DNA from: a bacterium
GTDB lineage: Bacteria > Verrucomicrobiota > Verrucomicrobiia > Methylacidiphilales > Verrucolacustridaceae
Reading direction: 5' to 3'
Assembly (NCBI GenBank): GCA_009921985.1
Contig: RFWS01000032.1
Location: forward strand, 1-10,728
Length of the DNA stretch: 10,728 bases
Shown: one piece after another, positions 1 through 7,797 of the stretch
How the letters are laid out: every line of letters starts with the position of its first letter
Numbering within the stretch: the stretch's first letter is position 1
Translations under genes and position numbers: made by a program
The notes under the pieces: model-generated
What the model saw: only the letters and a program-made list of their open reading frames with translations
Database searches by the model: none
What the model was told of the DNA's origin: nothing

Positions 1-510
1 TTCGGGGAGCTGGGTGCGGATCCGATCGTGAAACGCCACGATGCGATCTCCCCGGAGGAGGTGGAAAAGTTGAAACCACGACGGGTGGTGATTTCTCCGG
101 GGCCCGGGACACCAGCGGAGGCCGGAATTTCCATGGACGTGATCCGCCGGATGGGAAAAACGACGCCGATCTTGGGAGTTTGTCTAGGTCACCAGTGCAT
201 GGCCGAAGTGTACGGGGGCCGGGTGGTCCGGGCGGAGCGGCTTATGCACGGCAAAACCTCCCCTATTCGTCATCAAGGAAAGGGTGTCTTTGCCGGGTTG
301 CCCAATCCGTTTGAGGCCACGCGTTACCACTCGCTGATTGTGGAGAAATCCTCTTTGCCCGCCTGTCTGGAGGTGACGGCCGACACCGCCGAGGGAGAGA
401 TCATGGGGCTTCAGCACCGCGAATTTCCCGTGCACGGGGTTCAATTTCACCCTGAATCCATCCTAAGCCGGGAAGGCAAGGATCTGTTGCAGAATTTTTT
501 AAGAATGTAG
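1..510 (+). CDS. trpG: Anthranilate/aminodeoxychorismate synthase glutamine amidotransferase subunit, 5' partial
   Basis: Class I glutamine amidotransferase that releases ammonia from glutamine for the partner chorismate-using subunit (TrpE or PabB), in tryptophan or folate synthesis in the cytoplasm. The reading frame is open from base 1, so the gene begins outside the window; 169 residues are visible of a family usually near 190-200. Visible landmarks are the oxyanion-region SPGPGTP, the nucleophile elbow GVCLGHQ with Cys at visible residue 61, the MHGKTS and RYHSL segments typical of TrpG/PabA, and the closing HPES with catalytic His150 and Glu152. The triad is therefore intact. The protein ends 13 residues after HPES-ILS, as expected. 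TrpG and PabA cannot be separated from sequence alone, and one protein often serves both pathways. The gene converges on the 516-2375 gene with only 5 nt between stop codons and no visible terminator. Confidence 0.95.
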   Translation, partial: FGELGADPIVKRHDAISPEEVEKLKPRRVVISPGPGTPAEAGISMDVIRRMGKTTPILGVCLGHQCMAEVYGGRVVRAERLMHGKTSPIRHQGKGVFAGLPNPFEATRYHSLIVEKSSLPACLEVTADTAEGEIMGLQHREFPVHGVQFHPESILSREGKDLLQNFLRM

Positions 511-515
511 GAACA

Positions 516-2375
516 TCAACGGGCGGTACGGAAGCCGATCCGAGGATCTCCCTGATTGGAGGGCGCAAAACGGACTGGATTCAAGTTATCCACAGGGGCC
601 ATGTCTAAATAATTTCCCCCGATAAATGAACCAGAAGCTTGCGCATTTTTATTGGCCTCGGGTGAGTCAATCCATTCGCTGAGATTTCCCCCGAGATCAA
701 AATGCCCGTAAGGGCCTAAATCCTTTGCGTTGGATTCTGCCTTGAGTACGTGAAAATATGCGGCTTCGGAAACCTTTTTTGGGTCCGCGTTACAGGCGAG
801 GTTGATGGACGGGTCTTTCAACTCTCGATGCCAAGGATACTTGCGACCCTCGTTCCCCGATGCGGCCAATATCCATTCCTCCATGGAGGGAAGACGGCGC
901 TTCTTCCATTTGGCAAAGGTCACCGCGCTGGGATAATCCACATTAAAGACAGGGGTGTCCCGACTGATTTCTTTTCCCTGATACCTTTCCTTTTTTCGGG
1001 CCCGACCCAGAATTTCTTTCCAATCCCGCGGCTCCAGGCTGCTCACGGAAGATTTTTCTCTTTGAAAACTCTCTGGAACGATAGCCTGCCAATCCGGAAT
1101 TTTCTGGAGGTCTATCAAAAAAGCCTCGTACTGTCCGATCGTGACCTCGTGGCGGTCGAGAGAGAAGGCGGCCACGTTGATGGTTTTCCCGCCGCGGACG
1201 ATTTGACCTGCAGGTACCATGATTTCGGCCTCGGCCAGTCGGGCAGGTTCATCAAGAAAGAAACGGTGAAAGATGACGCGGGCATAAAGAGCAAGAAAGG
1301 CGGCAAACAGAACGGAACCCGCCCCGATGGCCCAGCGCCGGATTTTGCGGGCTCGCAGGGTTTTTTCCGCGGCTTCCAGTTCCTCCTTGCGAATGTGAAC
1401 CTCGCGGACTTCGGCCAGATCACGCTCAAATTCCCGGGCCTGTCGGAGCAGGTCAAAAGCCGAGGTTCCCGGGTTGCGTAGCAGTTTCAGCAAGGTGCTT
1501 CCTTTGGGATCACCGGCGAGAAGAGGTTCCAAGATCCCCGCAAGGTGTTGGGCGTTGTCGTAGGTGGATGTTTCCGGCCGGCCCGGATACGCGGCCGGAT
1601 TGCGTAGGCGCGGGGTTCCCTTGCTGGAAAGCGTGTAGTCGTATTCTCCCAAAAGCCGGGCGGGGATGGAGGAGGATTCCATTTCCGCAGTGACGGAGCC
1701 GAGTGCGGTGGCCAACCGGGCGCAGGCCAAAAGACCTGGTTTCTCCCCGGCCATGCGAAGATGGAGGAGAGAGGGGTGGGATACCGGTTCTTGGGCCACG
1801 AGAATGCGGTTTTCCAATGGGATCGACTCGTAAAGGGAATAGACCGAGGGATGATTGACCCTCGCCATGGCACGGATCGCCTTGGGGAAAACCGCCGAAC
1901 CGCTGGGGGAAACCAGCACCTGCAGGGCGCGCTGAAGTTGATGATGCTTGGCCCAGTAGAGGCGTCCCAAGGGGTGGGGTCCGGCCGGGGAGGAGAGGCT
2001 GTAGGCGTCCTGTTCCGTGCCGGAAAGATTTTCCATACTTTCCGCCAATTTCAAGGGCAGTGCATCGTCCGGTGCCAGCAGGGGAATCGGATAACCGGCT
2101 GGGAGCGAGCCTGTCAGGTCGTATCGGCCAAAGACTGCAAAGGGGATTTCCGGGAATTTTTCCGCCAGTAAAAGAAGTTCCGAGGATCGCTCCTCCTCAT
2201 CCCAAAGGATATCCGCGAGGAGCACGGAAACGGGAGAGAGGGAGGCCAGGGCAGGCTCAAGCTCGGGCCACGCGGCGACCTTTTGAACGAGGGCCGTGGG
2301 AAAAAAATCCAATATCAGGGCCGAAAACATTTCCCGGGATTCCGCGTCTTCCTGAGCGAGGAGAATCGTGGGCAC
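516..2375 (-). CDS. Multidomain membrane protein: degenerate receiver-like region, pseudokinase-like region, TM helix, FGE/SUMF-like domain
   Basis: A 619-residue protein read from GTG at 2375; an ATAGGG element lies just upstream. Residues 1-115 open like a response-regulator receiver (ILLAQED; a beta-strand ending in Asp55) but lack the usual full acidic cluster and Lys. Residues 135-320 follow the order of a PVC-type Ser/Thr kinase: a start like LGRLYWAK, a beta-3-like ALQVL with Gln152 where the ATP-binding Lys is expected, RAMARVNHPSVYSLYE resembling the alpha-C/HPN segment, and a hinge-like stretch. No glycine-rich loop, HRD or DFG can be seen, so catalysis is unlikely. Residues 320-345 are charged and probably helical, followed by one TM helix at about 348-368. 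The C-terminal part (385-619) is a formylglycine-generating-enzyme-like fold: FSLDRHEVTIGQYEAFL, DTPVFNVDYPSAVTFAKW, RLPSMEEWILAA, GGNLSEWID and final RIGFRTAR. It lacks the FGE active-site cysteines. Topology is probably kinase-like part in the cytoplasm and FGE-like part outside. Last gene after glyS and larB. Domain identity is by eye; function is unknown. Confidence 0.85.
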   Translation of the reverse strand: MPTILLAQEDAESREMFSALILDFFPTALVQKVAAWPELEPALASLSPVSVLLADILWDEEERSSELLLLAEKFPEIPFAVFGRYDLTGSLPAGYPIPLLAPDDALPLKLAESMENLSGTEQDAYSLSSPAGPHPLGRLYWAKHHQLQRALQVLVSPSGSAVFPKAIRAMARVNHPSVYSLYESIPLENRILVAQEPVSHPSLLHLRMAGEKPGLLACARLATALGSVTAEMESSSIPARLLGEYDYTLSSKGTPRLRNPAAYPGRPETSTYDNAQHLAGILEPLLAGDPKGSTLLKLLRNPGTSAFDLLRQAREFERDLAEVREVHIRKEELEAAEKTLRARKIRRWAIGAGSVLFAAFLALYARVIFHRFFLDEPARLAEAEIMVPAGQIVRGGKTINVAAFSLDRHEVTIGQYEAFLIDLQKIPDWQAIVPESFQREKSSVSSLEPRDWKEILGRARKKERYQGKEISRDTPVFNVDYPSAVTFAKWKKRRLPSMEEWILAASGNEGRKYPWHRELKDPSINLACNADPKKVSEAAYFHVLKAESNAKDLGPYGHFDLGGNLSEWIDSPEANKNAQASGSFIGGNYLDMAPVDNLNPVRFAPSNQGDPRIGFRTAR

Positions 2376-2429
2376 GCCCTATTGTGGTCAGTTCGCGACC
2401 AGTGAGAAAGGGGGGAATTTGAAAGGAAG

Positions 2430-3131
2430 TTAGATGTTTGAAAATGGAATCAGGGAAAGGCGGTGGATGGCGTAGGCGGCGCCGAAACCGTTGTCGATGT
2501 TCACCACCGTGATCCCAGGGGCGCAGGAGTTGAGCATGCCAAGAAACGCAGTCAAGCCCTTCAGGTGGGCTCCGTAGCCCACGGAAGTGGGGACGGCGAT
2601 CATGGGCCGAGCCACCAGGCCGCCCAGCACGCTGGGCAGGGCCGCCTCCATGCCAGCCACCACCACCAAGGCATCCTGTTGCCGGATCTCCGGCAAGCGG
2701 CGGAGGGTGCGGTGCAGACCCGCCACCCCGATGTCATAAAAGCGGGAGGGCCGGTGCCCCAAAAATTCCAAAGTGACAAAGGCCTCCTCCGCCACCGGAT
2801 GATCCGAGGTGCCGGCCGCGCAGATGCCCACGCGGAGTTTCTGCCCGTGGGCAGCCCGGCGGGAAGCGGACACAGTAAAGGTACGGGCGTGGGGGTGATA
2901 TTTTCCAGCGGGGATTTTGCGTTTGAGGTCCCGTGCCTTTTTTTCGTCGACCCTTGTGACCAGCACAGGCTGGTGCTCGGCCCGCAAGCGGCGGGCGATG
3001 GCCGCAATTTGGGAAGGGGTTTTTCCAGCCCCGTAAATCACCTCCGGAGCTCCGAGTCGAGATTGGCGCTGCAGATCCACCTCGGCGAAAGCCTTGGGAA
3101 GAAAAGAACTGGGATGGCGGCGGGACGCCAT
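2430..3131 (-). CDS. larB: LarB, pyridinium-3,5-biscarboxylic acid mononucleotide synthase (PurE-related)
   Basis: LarB carboxylates nicotinic acid adenine dinucleotide and splits its phosphoanhydride, the first step to the nickel-pincer nucleotide cofactor of lactate racemase and other LarA-family enzymes. The 233-residue product has the family's length and motifs: an N-terminal segment with EVIYGAGKTP (30-39), KYHPHARTF (77-85), the PurE-like core GICAAGTSDHPVAEEA (102-117), GVAGLHR (135-141), VVVAGMEAALPSVLGGLV (156-173), PTSVGYGA (181-188) and MLNSCAPG with Cys203, which I take to be the conserved active-site cysteine of the family, then VVNIDNGFGA. All the core glycine-rich motifs are present. 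ATG at 3131 lies 6 nt after the glyS stop without a clear Shine-Dalgarno, so translation is probably coupled to glyS. No larA, larC or larE is in this window. Confidence 0.93.
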   Translation of the reverse strand: MASRRHPSSFLPKAFAEVDLQRQSRLGAPEVIYGAGKTPSQIAAIARRLRAEHQPVLVTRVDEKKARDLKRKIPAGKYHPHARTFTVSASRRAAHGQKLRVGICAAGTSDHPVAEEAFVTLEFLGHRPSRFYDIGVAGLHRTLRRLPEIRQQDALVVVAGMEAALPSVLGGLVARPMIAVPTSVGYGAHLKGLTAFLGMLNSCAPGITVVNIDNGFGAAYAIHRLSLIPFSNI

Positions 3132-3137
3132 CGGCGT

Positions 3138-4508
3138 TCAGGCCAACGCGGCCGAGAGGCGGGGCAAGAGATCGGAAATCGGCAACCGTTCCTGTTGCAT
3201 GGAGTCGCGATGGCGGAGGGTCACGGTGTCCTTGGTTCCGGCGAGGGGACCATCCTTCACGCCCTCCAAGGTTTCGAAATCCACGGTAATGCCAAACGGC
3301 GTGCCGACCTCGTCCTGACGGCGGTATCGTCGACCGATGGCGCCAGCTTCGTCGTAAAAGACCGGGAAATGTTTTCGCAACTGGTCTGTGAGGGTGTGGG
3401 CTTTGGCCACCAGCTCCGGTTTGTTTTTTAGGAGGGGAAAGATGCCGGCCTTGATTGGAGCCATTTTGGGATGGAAGCGTAAGACCACCCGGATTTCCTT
3501 GTTGCCCTTTTCATCGGCCACTTCCTCCTCGTGGTAGGCCTCACAAATCAGGGCCAACACGGTCCGGTCCACTCCGGCGCTGGGTTCCACCACGTGGGGA
3601 ATGAATTTCTCCCGGGTTTCCTCGTCAAAATATTCCAAGGGCTTGCCGCTGGCCTCCTGATGCTGCTTTAGGTCGTAATCGGTGCGGTAGGCGATTCCTT
3701 CCAGTTCCTCGGTTCCAAAGGGAAACTCGTAAAGCAGGTCGTAGGTGCCCTGGGAGTAGAAGGCCCGGTCTCTTGCAGGGACATCGTAGACCTGGATTTT
3801 TTTGCGGGGGAGGCCGATGGATTCGTACCAAGCGATCCGGTCTGCCAGCCACTTTTCCAGCCACGCCTTTCCGTCCGCGGGGCGAACGAAAAACTCCACT
3901 TCCATCTGCTCGAATTCCCGTGATCGGAAGGTGAAATTCCTCGGGTTGATTTCATTGCGGAAAGCCTTGCCGATTTGGGCGATTCCAAAGGGCAATTTTT
4001 TCCGGGAGACTTCCAGGACATTTTTGAACTGCACAAACATGGCCTGGGCGGTTTCTGGCCGGAGATAAGTGAGGTTCCGATCGTCCTCCACTGGACCGAC
4101 ATAGGTTTTGAACATCAGGTTGAATTGGCGTGGTTCCGTCAATTCGCCCCCGCAGGCGTTGACCATCTTGCTCGGTTTCTGCGGGCATGGGCTGGAAGCC
4201 ACCTGGTCGGCGCGAAAACGACCTTTGCAGGTTTTGCAGTCGATCATCGGGTCGCTGAAGGTGGCCTCATGGCCACTGGCCTTCCAGACAGCACGGTTCA
4301 TCAGAATCGAACCGTCCAGACCCACAATGTCGTCCCGCCACTGGGTCATGGCCTTCCACCAGGATTCCTTCAGGTTGCGTTTGAGCTCCGCACCGAGCGG
4401 GCCGTAATCCCACGCCCCATTTAGGCCCCCGTAGATCTCGGAGGATTGGAAAATAAAGCCCCGTCGCTTGCAGAGAGCCACGATCTTTTCCATGCGATTT
4501 TCAGCCAT
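3138..4508 (-). CDS. glyS: Glycine--tRNA ligase, dimeric (eukaryote/archaeal-type) class II
   Basis: Charges tRNA-Gly in the cytoplasm. This is the single-chain alpha-2 type, not the GlyQ/GlyS tetramer. The 456-residue product shows the N-terminal KIVALCKRRGFIFQSSEIYGG segment and DYGPLG (8-39), a four-cysteine zinc-site candidate (Cys91, Cys94, Cys108, Cys119), LRPETAQ (149-155), class II motif 2 FRNEINPR with RSREFEQMEVEFF (183-207), motif 3 EPSAGVDRT (308-316), and the C-terminal anticodon-binding domain from about 345, ending DTVTLRHRDSMQQ. The frame stays open to 4769, but the added residues are low-complexity and unlike the family. ATG at 4508 (MAENRMEKIV) is favoured; ATG at 4493 (MEKIV) fits the family equally well, and neither has a clear Shine-Dalgarno. 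The start lies over the start of the divergent AsmA-like gene. First gene of a likely glyS-larB-membrane protein transcript. Confidence 0.96.
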   Translation of the reverse strand: MAENRMEKIVALCKRRGFIFQSSEIYGGLNGAWDYGPLGAELKRNLKESWWKAMTQWRDDIVGLDGSILMNRAVWKASGHEATFSDPMIDCKTCKGRFRADQVASSPCPQKPSKMVNACGGELTEPRQFNLMFKTYVGPVEDDRNLTYLRPETAQAMFVQFKNVLEVSRKKLPFGIAQIGKAFRNEINPRNFTFRSREFEQMEVEFFVRPADGKAWLEKWLADRIAWYESIGLPRKKIQVYDVPARDRAFYSQGTYDLLYEFPFGTEELEGIAYRTDYDLKQHQEASGKPLEYFDEETREKFIPHVVEPSAGVDRTVLALICEAYHEEEVADEKGNKEIRVVLRFHPKMAPIKAGIFPLLKNKPELVAKAHTLTDQLRKHFPVFYDEAGAIGRRYRRQDEVGTPFGITVDFETLEGVKDGPLAGTKDTVTLRHRDSMQQERLPISDLLPRLSAALA

Positions 4509-6930
4509 GAAGTTGGATTGGTTGGATTCCCGAAAGAAAGTTGTTAGCGATGACCCAATCTTGGATCGGCTGGTCCGGCGGACCGGTCTCAAAAGGAACA
4601 CGGCCGGTTCGGCCCTGCGTTGGCTCCAGCGGGCCGGCGGGATGGTTTTGGCCTTGTTCCTGGCACTGGCTTTGCTGGGGCGGCTGGTGGGTCTTCCTTC
4701 GCCTTGCAAAAACCGGCTGCTCCGTGAACTCGCCAGCCGGGGACTCGAAGTGGATGTGAAAAAAATCACTCTCGATCCCCTGGGGGGTCTGGTGGCGCGC
4801 GATCTGGTGGTTTACCGGGATACGACCCGCGGGGAGGAACGACTGAGGGTGCGGGAGGTGGGTTTGACCCCCAACTGGTTGGCATGGCGTCGGGGCGAGC
4901 CGTTTCTCTCCGGGGCGAGACTGAGAGATGCCCATATTTCCTGGCCGCTGGGAGAGGGGGTGGAAGCCGAGGCGCGAAGGGTGGAGGCGAATGTGGAGTT
5001 CCGACCTGGGGAAATCCGGATTCAGCGCCTTCGAGGCCAGGTTCTCGGGCTGGATCTCGACCTGAAGGGCCGGATAGGTATGGAAGCGGGGCGCCAACCC
5101 GCTCCGCAGGAATTTCCCATCGCCAAGGTTTGGCGCCAGGCGGAAAGCGTGCTGCGGGACTTGGGAGGTCCGGCTCCGAAAATTCAGGCTGAATTTAGTG
5201 CAGAGATCGGCCGGCCGGAAGAAAGTCGTGCGGATATCCTGGTTACTGCGGCGCGGAATATTTGGCGGGGGGTTGCGCTTCCCAGTCTGGAAATCAGGGC
5301 GACGATGGCGGACGGAGCCCTCAAGCTGGAGCGGTTCCAGTTGGATCTCGAGCGGGGCGGGGTCGAGGCTTACGGCTCGGCGGACTTTGTCCGCGGGACC
5401 GGGGGGCTGGAATTTTTCGGCCAAGTCGAACCCGCCCGTCTGGCCCCGGCTTTCGGCCCGTCGGCAGGCTACGCCCTCCGGGAATTTCGGTCTCAGCAGC
5501 TTCCCCGATTGAGCGGAAAGCTCGAGGCCACCTGGAAAGGGGAGCCAAACTTCTTTGCCGCCTGTAATCTGGAGATCGGGGAGTTTCGTCTCGGCCTTTT
5601 TCCTTTCCAGGGTCTTCATGTGCCTTGGGTGACGGACGGGAAACGGTGGATGGTCCAGGGACTCCGGCTGGAGGCCTCTTCCGGAGGGGTTCTGGGACTG
5701 CAGTTGGCCTTTGATGGTAAAGCCGAGCTCAAAGGAAATCTGCGTTCCGATCTCGATCTGAAAAGCCTTTCTCCGCTCTTTGGACCGGGTGCGGCTCCTT
5801 TTTGGTCGAGCCTTGATTTTGTTCAACGTCCTTTGCTGAGCTTCAGGATTATGGGAGCCGGGTTTTCCCCCGATCTGATCCGTCTGGAGGGCAAAGTGGA
5901 GGTCCGCGGCATGCGATACAAAGGAGTGCCGATGGACGATTTGGACGCCGATATTGTCTATGCCTCACGGGAAATCCGCGCCACCAATGTCCGGGTGACC
6001 TCGGGGGGCGGGGAGGGCAAAGGGGAAATTCGCTACACGCTGGATCCTCGGTTCGTCTATTTCCACAACGTGGAGTCGACCCTGCCGGTCCGGGAATTTT
6101 CACCTGTCTTCGGGGAAAAGGTGCGCGAGACGATGCAACCTTACGAGTTTGTCGACCGCCCGATTGTGACTCTGGAGGGGAAAATCGACCTGGAAGAGAA
6201 ATTCCGCACGGACATGACCGCAACCGGAAAAAGCGCGGCCGGTCTTCATTATGTGGTGGCCGGAAAAAAGCTGCATTTTGGCGATGTGAACCTTGAGGTA
6301 AAGATTCAGGGCAAGAAAACCACCGTGAAAACCAGGGAGAAAAAACCTGCCTCCCTATGGGGTGGGCAGGTTGAGGTGCAGGTGGCCGTGGACGGACCCA
6401 AGGGCAAAAAAACCCAGAAAACCCAGGTGGAGCTCAAGGAGGTTGACTTTGGCAAGATCGTGGAGGTTTATTTTGACAATCCCGGCTATCACGGAAAATT
6501 AAGCAGTGATGAGCCCTGCAAGCTTGAAGGGCCCTCCGGCGCCGGCACCTGGAGGCAGTGGACCGGGGAAGGGGTTTTGGAGGTTGATGACGGAAAATTT
6601 CCAGGATTGGGTAACTTTGCCAAAGCCATCAACGCCCCCGTTGATTGGATCGAAACTCTGGGAATCGGGGAAAGCGCCCGGATGGAATTTTCGTTGGCCC
6701 AGGGAAAACTCGATGTGCAGAAACTCAAAATCTTTTCCAAATTAGTCGAGACGACCGGCCACGGAGTTTACGATATTGCCGCAGATCGGTTGGAGAACTT
6801 TTCCATGAAGCAAAATCTCCTTGGGCCTGTGGGTGTCCCCTTCATGCTTTTTAGCGAGATGCTGGAAGTGGAGGGAAACGGATCCCTGAAAAATCCGGTG
6901 TGGACGCCGAAAAACTTCGACGGAAAATGA
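4507..6930 (+). CDS. Large AsmA-like inner-membrane-anchored protein
   Basis: Reading from ATG 4507 gives 807 residues. A basic cytoplasmic N-terminus of about 45 residues precedes one TM helix (GGMVLALFLALALLGRLVG, roughly 45-63). The rest is long and rich in alternating beta-strands, typical of AsmA/TamB-related proteins, which bridge the periplasm as a hydrophobic groove and are linked to phospholipid transport or outer-membrane homeostasis. The start of the ectodomain (LASRGLEVDVKKITLDPLGGLVARDLVVY) is the usual AsmA-type opening. The end (FPGLGNFAKAINAPVDWIETLGIGESARMEFSLAQGKLDV, then GNGSLKNPVWTP) matches the AsmA-like C-terminal region, where a final layer is described as a ratio of filter to gene product. 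ATG 4492 and TTG 4468 also open this frame, and ATG 4642 would start at the TM helix; no candidate has a strong Shine-Dalgarno. The family call is by eye. The gene overlaps nfo by ATGA. Confidence 0.85.
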   Translation: MKLDWLDSRKKVVSDDPILDRLVRRTGLKRNTAGSALRWLQRAGGMVLALFLALALLGRLVGLPSPCKNRLLRELASRGLEVDVKKITLDPLGGLVARDLVVYRDTTRGEERLRVREVGLTPNWLAWRRGEPFLSGARLRDAHISWPLGEGVEAEARRVEANVEFRPGEIRIQRLRGQVLGLDLDLKGRIGMEAGRQPAPQEFPIAKVWRQAESVLRDLGGPAPKIQAEFSAEIGRPEESRADILVTAARNIWRGVALPSLEIRATMADGALKLERFQLDLERGGVEAYGSADFVRGTGGLEFFGQVEPARLAPAFGPSAGYALREFRSQQLPRLSGKLEATWKGEPNFFAACNLEIGEFRLGLFPFQGLHVPWVTDGKRWMVQGLRLEASSGGVLGLQLAFDGKAELKGNLRSDLDLKSLSPLFGPGAAPFWSSLDFVQRPLLSFRIMGAGFSPDLIRLEGKVEVRGMRYKGVPMDDLDADIVYASREIRATNVRVTSGGGEGKGEIRYTLDPRFVYFHNVESTLPVREFSPVFGEKVRETMQPYEFVDRPIVTLEGKIDLEEKFRTDMTATGKSAAGLHYVVAGKKLHFGDVNLEVKIQGKKTTVKTREKKPASLWGGQVEVQVAVDGPKGKKTQKTQVELKEVDFGKIVEVYFDNPGYHGKLSSDEPCKLEGPSGAGTWRQWTGEGVLEVDDGKFPGLGNFAKAINAPVDWIETLGIGESARMEFSLAQGKLDVQKLKIFSKLVETTGHGVYDIAADRLENFSMKQNLLGPVGVPFMLFSEMLEVEGNGSLKNPVWTPKNFDGK

Positions 6931-7754
6931 GCCGCTTCGGCCTGCATACCTCCACGGCCGGAGGGTTGGTGCAGATGTTGGCCCGGGCGCGGGCCTTGGG
7001 GGAGGATGCCGCCCAGATATTTGTGAAGAGCAACCGGCAGTGGCGGATGTCCCCCTTGTCGGAGGAGGAAGCGGTTGCATTCCGAAAAGAAAAAGCGGCG
7101 ATGAACCTTTGGGTGTGCGCCCATGCCGGTTATCTCATCAATGTGGCCGGAGCTCGGGAAACGAGGGAAAAGTCAGTTCAGTCGCTGGCCGATGAATTAA
7201 CCCGGGCCGAGGAACTGGAATTAGAGACCCTGGTTGTGCATTGCGGCAGTCGCGGCGAGGTGGCTTCGGCAGATGCCAGAAAAAGGGCGGCGAGGGGGTT
7301 TCAGGAAGCTTTGGAACGATCCGGAACCCGTAAAATTCCCCTAGCTTTGGAAAATTCCGCCGGCCAAGGATCCTCCCTTGCATGGGACATGGAGGAGTGG
7401 GGAGAGTTAGTGGAGGCCCTGCCCACCGCGCGTCGGGGGGCCTGTCTGGATACAGCCCACGCCTATGCGGCTGGCCACGATCTGAACGCGCCGGAGGGAA
7501 GAGAGGAGTTGATCCGGCAGGTGAAAGAAAAAATCGGATGGGACCAGGTGAAGGTATTGCATGTGAATGATTCAAAATCCGCCTGCGGTTCTCGCGTTGA
7601 TCGGCACGAGCATTTGGGAAAAGGCAGAATGGGGGCTGCCTTGCATGATTTTCTGCGGAATTCGGCCCTGCGGGGAATTCCACGCATCGGTGAGCTTCCT
7701 CCCGGGGAAAAGGAGGACCAGGCCAACCTTAAATTTCTCAGGAGCTGCGGGTGA
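6927..7754 (+). CDS. nfo: Deoxyribonuclease IV (endonuclease IV, AP endonuclease)
   Basis: Cuts 5' to abasic sites in base excision repair, using a three-zinc cluster in a TIM barrel. The 275-residue protein (family about 280) opens RFGLHTSTAGGL and keeps all nine expected metal ligands: His66 (AHAGYLIN), His105 (VVHCGS), Glu142 (LENSAGQG), Asp175 and His178 (CLDTAHAYAAGHD), His212 (LHVNDSK), Asp225 and His227 (VDRHEHLGKG), and Glu256. The last segment reads IPRIGELPPGEKEDQANLKFLR where the family usually has ETP, so the Thr is Leu but the Glu remains. ATG at 6927 is chosen because it begins the family's first strand and overlaps the AsmA-like stop as ATGA, which suggests translational coupling. 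The frame is open to 6900 but that part is the shadow of the upstream gene. Confidence 0.96.
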   Translation: MSRFGLHTSTAGGLVQMLARARALGEDAAQIFVKSNRQWRMSPLSEEEAVAFRKEKAAMNLWVCAHAGYLINVAGARETREKSVQSLADELTRAEELELETLVVHCGSRGEVASADARKRAARGFQEALERSGTRKIPLALENSAGQGSSLAWDMEEWGELVEALPTARRGACLDTAHAYAAGHDLNAPEGREELIRQVKEKIGWDQVKVLHVNDSKSACGSRVDRHEHLGKGRMGAALHDFLRNSALRGIPRIGELPPGEKEDQANLKFLRSCG

Positions 7755-7797
7755 GAGGCTGATGTTCAAAGTCGATGGAAGGTGCTAGAACCGCACT

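Noticed and set aside
750..1481. 243-residue plus-strand open frame inside the membrane-protein gene
   Set aside because: The opposite strand encodes the TM and FGE-like regions; this frame shows no family features.
2385..2401. Inverted repeat TGGTC-7 nt-GACCA between larB and the membrane-protein gene, as terminator
   Set aside because: Only 5 bp of stem with no T tract; too weak to call.
2463..3431. 322-residue plus-strand open frame across larB and glyS
   Set aside because: Rich in Gly/His/Arg with no domain; larB and glyS on the other strand have full family motifs.
4509..4769. 87-residue N-terminal extension of GlyRS in the open frame
   Set aside because: Low-complexity Ser/Arg/Pro-rich shadow of the AsmA-like gene; family homology starts at MAENRMEKIV or MEKIV.
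4501..5826. 441-residue open frame antisense to the AsmA-like gene
   Set aside because: High-GC shadow, proline/arginine-rich, no recognisable domain; opposite strand encodes a clear AsmA-like protein.
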